Notes: generated by a model from the letters alone, not told the origin. A DNA stretch of 10,165 nt from Promethearchaeota archaeon (GCA_016839425.1 JAEOUI010000212.1:1-10165), one strand, 5' to 3'. Positions 1-7,002 are shown, counted from the first letter of the stretch. Numbers and translations: made by a program.

Positions 1-2
1 CC

Positions 3-527
3 CAATATTATATTACAAATCGCACTCGTAGCATAAACGAGACGCTTGCCCCACAAACTAGAGTGTCATCTCGTCCCGTGCAAGTTTCTTCAGTATCAAG
101 CAGAGCTAATAGACCTTCTCGTAGCACTCCAAGTTCTTCAAGATCCTCCAGAAGTAAGCCTCAACCAAGACCAAGGCAGCAAAAAGTTAAGAGTAGTACT
201 TCTAAGCCCAAACCTCAAAGAACTCAGAAACCCGTGGCCGAAACGCAGTACGCCAAGTTAAAACCAAAAGGAGTAAATTTAACCGTTGACGATTTCAAGT
301 GTATTTTTTGTTTCGAACTTCCAAAACTTCCAGACAATCACCATGGAGGCATCGTATTATGCCCCGAATGCCGTTATCCCGCTCATTACGACGAATTTAA
401 AGATTGGACATCTAACTCGCACCTTTGTTCTCGATGTGATGCCCCACTCCCACTTAGATACTTGCGAAACCCTAAAATAATCCCGACAAGCGAGTATTTA
501 AAAGTTATTAAAATGTACTCAAAATGA
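3..527 (+). CDS. Zinc-binding protein with Ser/Arg/Pro-rich N-terminal region, 5'-truncated by window edge
   Basis: Three CxxC pairs (CIFC, CPEC, CSRC) with conserved-looking His residues between them (PAH and SHLC) form a compact C-terminal zinc module of about 50 residues, probably binding two zinc ions in a RING-like or double zinc-ribbon arrangement. Counting from the first in-frame GTG at 63, the pairs are at residues 80/83, 100/103 and 122/125. Before them lie about 65 residues rich in Ser, Arg, Pro and Lys, surely disordered and basic. The frame stays open from base 3 to that GTG with no stop, so the GTG is probably not the true start and the gene continues left of the window. There is no signal peptide or membrane segment in the visible part. 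The role is unknown: nucleic-acid binding, a protein-interaction adaptor or a ubiquitin-ligase-like function are all possible. It converges on mptA and shows no functional link to it. Confidence 0.75.
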   Translation, partial: QYYITNRTRSINETLAPQTRVSSRPVQVSSVSSRANRPSRSTPSSSRSSRSKPQPRPRQQKVKSSTSKPKPQRTQKPVAETQYAKLKPKGVNLTVDDFKCIFCFELPKLPDNHHGGIVLCPECRYPAHYDEFKDWTSNSHLCSRCDAPLPLRYLRNPKIIPTSEYLKVIKMYSK

Positions 528-583
528 ATTTTGCACTGTTTTTGTTATTCAAATTTAAAAAATGATCGATTGGAATTAATTGT

Positions 584-602
584 TTATAATGTCTTATAAT
601 GT
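584..602. repeat. Tandem 9-bp direct repeat in AT-rich intergenic DNA
   Basis: TTATAATGT occurs at 584-592 and again at 594-602, a 10-base period close to one helical turn. It lies in the 157-base gap between two convergent genes, where a promoter is not expected. In DNA this AT-rich it may be chance. Nothing else recognisable was seen in this gap apart from T-rich stretches that could end transcription. Confidence 0.3.
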
Positions 603-684
603 TAAGAGCTCAATGTTATGAAGATTCTTTAATATATTTCCAAAGAAACAAGAATAAAATTATCAGCGATATTTCTTAAATAAT

Positions 685-1656
685 CTAATAATTAATGGAT
701 TTTATCTTTTTTTTTAACTCTCCCACGGTTGTTTTCATTTCGGAATATACATTGTGAGGGTGAATCGATTCGAAGCTTTCGATTTTAAATACGACCTTAA
801 AATTATCTTCTAAATCCTTGAAATCTTCCAAGATTTTAAAGCGAAAATTCTTAGCCATTTCTCTGACGACATCTTCAGAAAATAAGGGCTTTAAATGAGC
901 ATATCGTACTAATTCAGCCTCTTCAGGTCTTTTTAAGACGGATTGGATCCTTCCGCTCATACTTTCTTCGATCACATCTATTACATCGAGAACATCTATC
1001 CCATGACTGTTTAAGTCTTTTATTTGCATTATTATTGTACCCTTGGATCTTTGATTGTGCGAAGAAAAGGGTAGTAGATTGATTAATTTTTTTATATCGC
1101 CTTCGGAAACATCAATGTCTTTCCTGTTTTTTATCAGCTCTTCGGCGAATTCTTGGGACATTTCGCGTGCACAAGGACACACGGTCATGCCTACTGCACT
1201 GGCTCCAATAAAATAGTTATAATCAACTTTACCAGCTTCGTCTTTATGAGCTTTTACAAAAGAACTGATATCATAAGCTTTTTGGATGTTTCTATGTGAA
1301 TTTTCCCTGACTTGTACGATAATTTTTCCTTCGAGCTTAACTTCTACTTTAGTGGTATAAGGATGTTTTTCCAATAAAGACTTGACAATTCTATCGCCAA
1401 CGACTTCTATCGTTGGAGTTGGTTGAAAAATCACATCGTTTATGATCTCTTCTATTGTTTCCGAGGTTCTTGACATGTGAATTCCACGCTGTTGAGCTGG
1501 AAGAGAAATCAATGCTGAAATTTTAGGATAAAACGAGTAGTGCTTGTTTTTATGAACAACATCAACCTTCTTTTCTACATTCACTATTCCTACTTTATCG
1601 ATGGCGATGTCGACCAAGCTTCCAGAATCTTGCAAGTCCTTTTTAAATTCGTACAT
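685..1656 (-). CDS. mptA: GTP cyclohydrolase IV (MptA/FolE2 family)
   Basis: This cytosolic Fe(II)-dependent enzyme converts GTP to 7,8-dihydroneopterin 2',3'-cyclic phosphate, the first step of archaeal methanopterin or folate-type pterin synthesis. The 323 residues match the usual family length. Family motifs are clear: LPAQQRGIHMSR at residues 52-63, VGMTVCPCA at 155-163 with the conserved Cys pair 160/162, HNQR at 200-203, YAHLKPLFSEDVVREM from 252, and ESIHPHN near 296-302. The ATG at 1656 gives a natural family N-terminus. No Shine-Dalgarno is visible, and a TATA-like stretch on the minus strand about 30-38 bases upstream would fit a leaderless transcript. That stretch overlaps a 9-bp inverted repeat (1687-1717) that could be an operator. 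It is divergent from the amidohydrolase gene. The assignment is secure; which final pterin is made is not shown by the sequence. Confidence 0.95.
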   Translation of the reverse strand: MYEFKKDLQDSGSLVDIAIDKVGIVNVEKKVDVVHKNKHYSFYPKISALISLPAQQRGIHMSRTSETIEEIINDVIFQPTPTIEVVGDRIVKSLLEKHPYTTKVEVKLEGKIIVQVRENSHRNIQKAYDISSFVKAHKDEAGKVDYNYFIGASAVGMTVCPCAREMSQEFAEELIKNRKDIDVSEGDIKKLINLLPFSSHNQRSKGTIIMQIKDLNSHGIDVLDVIDVIEESMSGRIQSVLKRPEEAELVRYAHLKPLFSEDVVREMAKNFRFKILEDFKDLEDNFKVVFKIESFESIHPHNVYSEMKTTVGELKKKIKSINY

Positions 1657-1686
1657 GCTATAAAGTAAAATATGATCGTTTTTTCT

Positions 1687-1717
1687 ATGTTAAAAAAAGA
1701 TGAATTCGTTTTAACAT
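1687..1717. promoter_or_regulatory. Inverted repeat, possible operator before mptA
   Basis: Perfect 9-bp arms ATGTTAAAA (1687-1695) and TTTTAACAT (1709-1717) are separated by 13 bases. The left arm overlaps the place where a minus-strand TATA box for mptA would lie (30-38 bases before its ATG), as expected for a repressor site. It is more than 180 bases from the divergent amidohydrolase start. The regulator is unknown. AT-rich arms can arise by chance, so this is only a candidate. Confidence 0.35.
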
Positions 1718-1865
1718 TTTGGCAAATCCTAAGGAATTATACTAAAAATATATTTTGTAATATTATAGGAATATTAATGAAAAATAACATCCAGTTTGAT
1801 TCAAGATTGCATAATAAGAATTTATTGTTATCTGATCATTAGTTATTATATTATCTAAAAATTCA

Positions 1866-1874
1866 TTATAAATA
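1866..1874 (+). promoter_or_regulatory. TATA box (box A) for the amidohydrolase gene
   Basis: TTATAAATA is a near-perfect archaeal TATA element. Its centre lies about 30 bases before the ATG at 1901, so transcription would start at or within a few bases of the start codon. There is no Shine-Dalgarno in the intervening sequence, consistent with a leaderless mRNA. Confidence 0.55.
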
Positions 1875-1900
1875 CCTAAAAACTATAACGAAATAGAACA

Positions 1901-3073
1901 ATGTCCTATAAGACACTCTACTTTAAATACGGCTTTATCGGAGAGGATTTGGAACTAAAGCAAGACATTCAAATTGAAATCGACGAAACTGGAAGGATTA
2001 ATGATTTAAACTTTAAAGACATTGAATCACAAATCGTACGAGAAAAATTAATCGTACCGGGTTTTATAAATTCTCACATTCACATTGGAGATAGTTTTGC
2101 AAAAGAAAAAGGATATAACAAACAACTTAAAGATGTGGTGGCACCTCCAAAAGGATTAAAACATGTGCTCTTATCCAAAGTTAACAATTTGACAAAAAAA
2201 AATGGCGTTCAACATGCTGCTCTTGAACTTATTTCCAATGGAATTACATACTTTATTGATTTTCGAGAAGAGGGAGAGATGGGAGTCATGTTATTAAAAG
2301 ACGCCTTAAAAGAAATGCCTATCAAATATTTAATATTCGGTAGATATGTAAATTTGGACGATATAGAAACTATATTTGATATAGCTGACGGAATTGGATT
2401 ATCTAGCTACAAAAATAGATCAGTTAAAGAAAAAGACATTTTAAAAGATTTCAAGAAAAAAACAGGCAAGCAAGTAGCGAGCCATTGTGCTGAAGCCGTT
2501 AGAAACGAAAATGTAATACGCAAAATCCTCGAAGATCAACTAGTTGATATTATTGTTCACGGAACTAAGCTATTAAAAAAAGATCTTGAATTAATTCAAA
2601 AAAAAAAGATCTCGCTAATCATTTGTCCAAGGTGTAATGGTTATTTTGGCCTTGGTTTTCCACCCTTAATTGATATTATAAATTTAAAAATCCCAATAGC
2701 TGTTGGAACTGATAATATCATGGCAAATAGTCCTGATTTATTTGAGGAATTACGTTATCTATATCGAATAGTAAGAATTTTAGGTAATAAAACAGAATCA
2801 GGTCTTTTAACAGCAATAGATTTGTTGAAAATGATAACTATTAATCCCGCAAGAATTTTTGGAATGGATTTAAACATTGGGTCCATTTCGAAAGGAAAAA
2901 AAGCGGATTTTTTTGTAATTGATTTGGAGGATCCTAATTATCATTGCCAATTAAACGCCGAGATTGTCCCCACATTAATAGTTCAAAGAACAGGATCTCA
3001 AAATATCAAACAAGTATTTATCGATGGAAAACTTGTTTTCGAACGGAATTCTTATGGAACATTTTATAGCTAA
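1901..3073 (+). CDS. Amidohydrolase-superfamily deaminase (TRZ/ATZ, cytosine/SAH-deaminase-like)
   Basis: This is a 390-residue metal-dependent TIM-barrel hydrolase of the group that deaminates nucleobases and related rings. The whole metal site is present: HIH at 59-61 after PGF, HCAE with His195 and catalytic-type Glu198, His220 in VHG, and Asp271 in GTDN. The C-terminal NPARIFGM (from 315) and GSISKGKKADF (327-337) complete the composite beta-sandwich typical of the family. The distinctive APPKGLKH (81-88) and FREEG (121-125) may define its subfamily. The ATG at 1901 follows a good TATA box. The gene is divergent from mptA and lies 137 bases before arfC-cofG-cofH with a T7 run between. Substrate is not shown. 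The context suggests either the diaminopyrimidine of the ArfC pathway or 5'-deoxyadenosine/S-adenosylhomocysteine made by nearby radical-SAM enzymes. The family call is firm and the substrate is inference. Confidence 0.85.
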   Translation: MSYKTLYFKYGFIGEDLELKQDIQIEIDETGRINDLNFKDIESQIVREKLIVPGFINSHIHIGDSFAKEKGYNKQLKDVVAPPKGLKHVLLSKVNNLTKKNGVQHAALELISNGITYFIDFREEGEMGVMLLKDALKEMPIKYLIFGRYVNLDDIETIFDIADGIGLSSYKNRSVKEKDILKDFKKKTGKQVASHCAEAVRNENVIRKILEDQLVDIIVHGTKLLKKDLELIQKKKISLIICPRCNGYFGLGFPPLIDIINLKIPIAVGTDNIMANSPDLFEELRYLYRIVRILGNKTESGLLTAIDLLKMITINPARIFGMDLNIGSISKGKKADFFVIDLEDPNYHCQLNAEIVPTLIVQRTGSQNIKQVFIDGKLVFERNSYGTFYS

Positions 3074-3084
3074 TTATATTTCTA

Positions 3085-3091
3085 TTTTTTT
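3085..3091 (+). terminator. Poly-T tract after the amidohydrolase gene
   Basis: A run of seven T begins 12 bases after the stop codon in T-rich sequence, the usual form of an archaeal intrinsic terminator. It suggests that arfC-cofG-cofH has its own promoter. A weak TATA-like ATAATAAAT near 3175-3183 sits at the right distance for the TTG start at 3211. Confidence 0.4.
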
Positions 3092-3210
3092 GATTTGGAA
3101 TTTTAAATGCATAGAAGAAAGGAATTTCTAAATTAATTGGATGATATTTTTATCCATTCTTTCCTTATACGAGATAATAAATTAGAAATTATTCAAAACA
3201 CTTGATATAA

Positions 3211-3882
3211 TTGGTAAAACCTTATATTATTTTAAGCGCCGCAATGACCATTGATGGGAAAATTGCTTCTAAAACGGGAGATCCCGAATTATCAGACGAG
3301 CAAGATTGGCAAGAAGTTCATAAACTTCGCACCGAAGTCGATGCCATCATGGTCGGAAAGGGCACTATCCTCAAGGACGATCCGAAGCTCCACATCAAGT
3401 TTTACGACCATTCTGGCTATTATCGATTAATTATTGATAGTAATTTATCAATACCACTAACATCTAAAGTGATTAAATTTCAACCTAATACTTATCCAAC
3501 AATTATCTGCACGACGGAGAATGTTTCTGAAGAAAAAATAAAGATATTTGAATCCAATAAAGTCAAGATTATTAAAGCTGGAACTGGTGCGCAAGTTGAT
3601 CTATTAAAATTAATGCCCGCTTTATTCAAATTAGGGATCAAATCGATTCTATTAGAGGGAGGGGGAACGCTGAACTGGAGCTTTATAAAAAACGACTTAA
3701 TTGATGATATTAGACTAACAGTTGCTCCGTGGATTGTTGGCGGAAAAGACGCCATTAGTCTAGTCGAGGGCAATGGATTTGATAAAATGATTGGAGCACC
3801 ACGATTTAGATTAAAAAGCGTTAGTTCAAGAAATAATTATGTAATATTAAAATATACTAATAGTAAGTACGATGATAAATAA
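3211..3882 (+). CDS. arfC: 2,5-diamino-6-(ribosylamino)-4(3H)-pyrimidinone 5'-phosphate reductase
   Basis: This RibD reductase-domain protein uses NAD(P)H to reduce the ribosyl side chain of the diaminopyrimidine phosphate to ribityl, on the archaeal route to riboflavin and Fo. At 223 residues it has the stand-alone archaeal size and no RibD deaminase domain. Motifs seen: AAMTIDGKIA (10-19), VGKGTILKDDP (48-58), LLEGGGTLNWSF (147-158) and VAPWIVGGKDA (171-181). The start is TTG at 3211, directly after an in-frame TAA. The next in-frame ATG (3244) would cut into the AAMTIDGKIA motif, so TTG is strongly favoured. There is no clear Shine-Dalgarno. Its last 11 bases overlap cofG, so the two are very probably co-transcribed and translationally coupled. 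This fits its product feeding the Fo branch after deamination and dephosphorylation. Confidence 0.92.
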   Translation: MVKPYIILSAAMTIDGKIASKTGDPELSDEQDWQEVHKLRTEVDAIMVGKGTILKDDPKLHIKFYDHSGYYRLIIDSNLSIPLTSKVIKFQPNTYPTIICTTENVSEEKIKIFESNKVKIIKAGTGAQVDLLKLMPALFKLGIKSILLEGGGTLNWSFIKNDLIDDIRLTVAPWIVGGKDAISLVEGNGFDKMIGAPRFRLKSVSSRNNYVILKYTNSKYDDK

Positions 3883-4972
3883 CACTCTCAGCAAGTTCAA
3901 ATCTCTTTCCTTTAAAGACATAAAGGAGCAAGTCGCAAGCATTAAAGCACAACTTCCAGAGGAACGGAGGAATATTATCACATACTCAAGAAATTTCACT
4001 TTATCTCTCTCCAACTATTGCGAAAACCAATGTGGTTATTGCTTTTTTAATTATAAAATTCCAAAAATTAATGGTGAAGGAAACATCGTCGTGTTGGATA
4101 ACGAGAGAATGGTAACCTTAATCCAACAGGCTTTACATTATAATTGCAAGGAAGCACTTCTTATCTCAGGAGAAAGACCAGATAATTTTTCAGAAGTTAA
4201 AGAAAAATTGGAACAAATGGGTTGTAGCGATTTCATAGAATTCGTCAAGGATATTTGTACTTACTTAATTGATTTTAACCTCTTACCCCATACAAACATT
4301 GGTCTCTTGTCTTACAACGAGATGCGAGATTTAAAAAATTTCAACGCAAGCATGGGACTCATGTTAGAGAGCACGAGCCCAAGACTCTTTCAAAAAGATG
4401 GTGTGCACGAGTTTTCTCCCGGAAAAAATCCAGAAAAGAGAATAGAACACATCAAAAACGCTGGAAAGCTGAAAATCCCGTTTACAACGGGTTTATTATT
4501 AGGGATTGGTGAGACTTTCGAAGAACGAATTAAAGACTTGATCCTTATCAAGCAGATTCACGAGGAATATGGACACATTCAAGAAGTTATCATTCAAAAT
4601 TTCGTTGAAAAGCGGAACATTCCATATAAACCAAGTGCACCTCTTGATATTAAGGAAATGCTTAAGATCGCAGGAATTGCAAAAATCATTTTTGAAAACG
4701 ACATATCCGTTCAAATTCCTCCCAATCTCGTGCCAGGGATGGAAAAAGATTTTATTGAAATGGGTATTGACGATTTTGGAGGAATATCGCCCTTTACTGA
4801 GGATTTAATTAATCCTTCTCAACCTTGGCCCCAAATAACGAGGTTAGAAAGCTCATGTGAGAAAATTGGACACAAATTAATCGAAAGGTTACCAATATAC
4901 GAGAAATTCATAAATAAACCAGACTTTTGTTCGGAAACTATTAAAAAAAAAATTAATAATATTATCTTATAA
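3872..4972 (+). CDS. cofG: 7,8-didemethyl-8-hydroxy-5-deazariboflavin (Fo) synthase subunit CofG
   Basis: This radical-SAM enzyme closes the deazaflavin ring, turning the CofH product into Fo, the F420 chromophore precursor. The 4Fe-4S site is Cys50-x3-Cys54-x2-Cys57 (CENQCGYC). CofG-specific stretches include EALLISGERP (94-103), NLLPHTN (136-142), ASMGLMLE (159-166), IPFTTGLLLGIGET (202-215), GHIQEVIIQNF (234-244), QIPPNL (281-286) and DDFGGISP (300-307). The 366 residues are normal for archaeal CofG. The ATG at 3872 lies inside the end of arfC. The stop codon is followed at once by the cofH ATG (TAAATG). The uninterrupted arfC-cofG-cofH order, with overlap and zero spacing, argues for one transcript making the Fo precursor and then Fo. 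In many bacteria CofG and CofH are fused as FbiC; here they are separate, as is usual in archaea. Confidence 0.95.
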   Translation: MINNTLSKFKSLSFKDIKEQVASIKAQLPEERRNIITYSRNFTLSLSNYCENQCGYCFFNYKIPKINGEGNIVVLDNERMVTLIQQALHYNCKEALLISGERPDNFSEVKEKLEQMGCSDFIEFVKDICTYLIDFNLLPHTNIGLLSYNEMRDLKNFNASMGLMLESTSPRLFQKDGVHEFSPGKNPEKRIEHIKNAGKLKIPFTTGLLLGIGETFEERIKDLILIKQIHEEYGHIQEVIIQNFVEKRNIPYKPSAPLDIKEMLKIAGIAKIIFENDISVQIPPNLVPGMEKDFIEMGIDDFGGISPFTEDLINPSQPWPQITRLESSCEKIGHKLIERLPIYEKFINKPDFCSETIKKKINNIIL

Positions 4973-6106
4973 ATGACAGTATCGCACCAGTTAATTGATC
5001 AAGCAAGGGCTAGCGTAAAGAAGATCCTATTATCTGCGTTAAGTGGAAACGAAATAAGTGCAAAAGAAGCTCTCAAGTTATTGAAAGTTAAAGGAAGTGA
5101 ATTACTCGCACTCCAAAACGCGGCAACAGAAATTTGCTCTGAAAAAAAGAAAAATATAGTTAGCTTTGTTGTAAACCGAAATATTAACTTTACAAACATT
5201 TGTGATCACGGATGCAAGTTCTGTTCTTATAGCGTTTCACGCGATTCTCCCAAAGCATATTTGTTATCCATCGATGAGATCAAGAAAAAAGTTCTTGAAG
5301 CCTTGGAATATAATTGCACAGAAGTTTGCGTGCAAGGAGGAATTAACAAAGAAGTAGATTTTGAATTTTATAAAACCATATTAAAAACTATTAAAAAAAT
5401 AAGTTCTAGCATTCACATTCATGCTTATTCACCAGAAGAAGTGTTTCAAATGGCGCTATTAAACGGAGATTCTATTGAAAGCACCCTTAAAGAACTTAAA
5501 AAAGCTGGATTGGATTCAATGCCTGGTACAGCAGCAGAGATATTAGTAGACGAGATCAGACGCATTATTTGTCCTTCCAAAATAAATACAGAACAATGGG
5601 TAGACATCGTTAAAACAGCCCATAAAATGGGCGTTCCAACCACATCAACTATGATGTATGGACATATCGAAGATCTTGAACACAGAATAGAACATCTTGA
5701 AATATTGAGGAACATACAAAAAGAAACGAAGGGTTTCACTGAATTCGTTCCATTAGTGTATATGAAGGATAATCCCTCATTATCCAAGTCAAAAAAACAT
5801 CCCTTGAAACCTCACCATTATATTGACGATTTTAAGCTTTACGCCGTCTCAAGGATCTTTTTCAACAATTATATTGAAAACATTCAATGCTCCTGGGTTA
5901 AATTAGGGCCAAAAATGGCACAGGAATCACTTAAGTACGGCGTAAACGATTTTTCGGGAACTTTAATGGAAGAAAACATTTCAAGAAGCGCAGGAGCAAA
6001 TTATGGCGAATATCTCCCTTCAAGTCAAATAATTGAAATTATTAAAAGCGCGGGAAAGAAACCTGCTCAAAGAGATACTCTGTATAATTTAATTGCTTTA
6101 TTTTAA
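4973..6106 (+). CDS. cofH: Fo synthase subunit CofH (5-amino-6-ribitylaminouracil--tyrosine 4-hydroxybenzyl transferase)
   Basis: This radical-SAM enzyme transfers the 4-hydroxybenzyl group of tyrosine to 5-amino-6-(D-ribitylamino)uracil; CofG then makes Fo. The cluster motif is Cys77-x3-Cys81-x2-Cys84 (CDHGCKFC) after NRNINFTN (68-75). Other family motifs are VQGGI (120-124), HAYSPEEV (150-157), GLDSMPGTAAEIL (179-191), TTSTMMYGH (223-231), EFVPLVYM (257-264) and GTLMEENISRSAGA (329-342). The menaquinone enzymes MqnC and MqnE are close relatives, but adjacency to cofG and the overall motif set favour CofH. The ATG directly follows the cofG stop, so it probably relies on translational coupling. 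Length (377) is normal. No strong T-run follows immediately; the next T-rich stretch is about 120 bases downstream. Confidence 0.94.
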   Translation: MTVSHQLIDQARASVKKILLSALSGNEISAKEALKLLKVKGSELLALQNAATEICSEKKKNIVSFVVNRNINFTNICDHGCKFCSYSVSRDSPKAYLLSIDEIKKKVLEALEYNCTEVCVQGGINKEVDFEFYKTILKTIKKISSSIHIHAYSPEEVFQMALLNGDSIESTLKELKKAGLDSMPGTAAEILVDEIRRIICPSKINTEQWVDIVKTAHKMGVPTTSTMMYGHIEDLEHRIEHLEILRNIQKETKGFTEFVPLVYMKDNPSLSKSKKHPLKPHHYIDDFKLYAVSRIFFNNYIENIQCSWVKLGPKMAQESLKYGVNDFSGTLMEENISRSAGANYGEYLPSSQIIEIIKSAGKKPAQRDTLYNLIALF

Positions 6107-6364
6107 AAATTTAATTTAAAAATATTCCTTAAATAGATAAAAAAAATTTGTATCTAAACTTTTAATTTTGAATGAAATATATTTAATTTAAAGAGAGATT
6201 CATAAAAAACTTAGTTTATATTATAAAATTTTTTCCTGAAATGAATTATAAAAAGGTTCTTTATCCTATAAGATAATTTTGAAATTCTTGATGTTATAAT
6301 CATTTTTTTGTAAATATCCTCACACCCTCCATTTTTAAGCATTCATTTCCAATTTTTCAATTGA
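6107..6364. other. AT-rich intergenic region, no gene seen
   Basis: These 258 bases between cofH and the TnpB remnant contain only A/T tracts and a short hairpin, TTATC/GATAA at 6261-6276 with a 6-base loop. No N-terminal TnpB coding sequence can be recognised here, so the missing half of that gene was deleted or has decayed beyond recognition by eye. Confidence 0.5.
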
Positions 6365-6880
6365 ATGAAGCTCTCCGAAGTGATTCATCTAAAAAGAACG
6401 AAGAGACTCGCAAGAAAGCGGAACAATTGGATTCACGACTTTTTTCACAAGATCTCGAAACTCGTCGTGAATTACTGTGTTACTCACGATTTTGGAACGG
6501 TCGTTATCGGGTACAATCCCTCTTGGAAGCAAGGAGTTAACATCGGACGGAGAAACAACCAGAATTTCGTTCAATTGCTGTTTCTCAAGCTTGTGAGGCA
6601 GATCGCCTACAAGGCCGAGTTGGTTGGGATTGAACTCGTGATGGTGGAAGAATCGTTCACATCCAAGTGCAGTTTCTTGGACGGGGAGCCAATTAAGAGG
6701 CACAATAGTTATAAAGGCAGGCGCGCCTGCCGTGGCCTGTTTCGGTCGATCGAGGGCATGTTTATCAACGCAGACGTGAATGCTGGCTATAACATCCTGA
6801 AAAAAGCATTCCCGAATACCATTTCGGTCGACGGGATAGAAGGCTCCGGGTTGAGCCCATATTCGATTGCCCTTTGTTGA
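6365..6880 (+). pseudogene. TnpB-family (IS200/IS605, IS1341-type) nuclease remnant, C-terminal half only
   Basis: The 171 residues match the C-terminal part of transposon-encoded RNA-guided TnpB proteins, which are usually 370-450 residues. Recognisable are the Arg/Lys-rich helix (HLKRTKRLARKRNNWIHDF, 8-26), VVIGYNPSWKQ (46-56), NNQNF (64-68), VEESFTSKCSFLDGE (94-108), KGRRACRGLFR (117-127) and INADVNAGYNI (134-144). The N-terminal half, with the RNA/DNA-binding domains and the RuvC-I aspartate, is missing. An in-frame TGA immediately precedes the ATG. Instead of the common CxxC-CxxC zinc finger it has the SFLD version with unpaired Cys102 and Cys122. It is clearly richer in GC than its AT-rich neighbours, which suggests later arrival. 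No TnpA transposase, clear element end or guide RNA was recognised. It is most likely a decaying fragment, although the reading frame is intact over its whole length. Confidence 0.85.
6716..6731. repeat. Perfect 16-bp GC palindrome inside the TnpB remnant
   Basis: GGCAGGCGCGCCTGCC equals its own reverse complement. It lies over the codons for KGRRAC in the TnpB fragment, just where other TnpBs carry the zinc finger. It is far more GC-rich than the rest of the window. It may reflect only the Arg codons of the conserved motif, or form a strong structure in the mRNA or in any overlapping non-coding RNA. Confidence 0.6.
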
Positions 6881-7002
6881 CCGAATTGGCTCGCGAATAA
6901 AATTTAAATTCTATGAAGGGAATTTAAAAATAACTTCCTATAATTATATATCAGAAAAAAAGCAATATTCGTTCAATAATTTATTTATTAACGATAAAAA
7001 TG

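Noticed and set aside
46..480. Other open frames overlapping the zinc-protein gene
   Set aside because: They lack family motifs and arise in the shadow of the Cys/His-bearing frame, which is open to the window edge.
3074..3210. Riboswitch (RFN-like) before arfC
   Set aside because: Only short weak hairpins such as TGGAT/ATCCA at 3138-3157 are visible; none of the conserved RFN elements can be seen and the region is too AT-rich.
3211..3882. Bifunctional RibD
   Set aside because: Only the reductase domain is present at 223 residues; the zinc deaminase motifs (HAE, PCxxxGxTPPC) are absent.
5446..5787. Reverse-strand frame inside cofH
   Set aside because: It mirrors cofH codons and shows no independent coding features.
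4973..6106. CofH read as a menaquinone enzyme (MqnC or MqnE)
   Set aside because: Same superfamily, but it directly follows cofG after arfC and carries the CofH-like motif set; no menaquinone genes are nearby.
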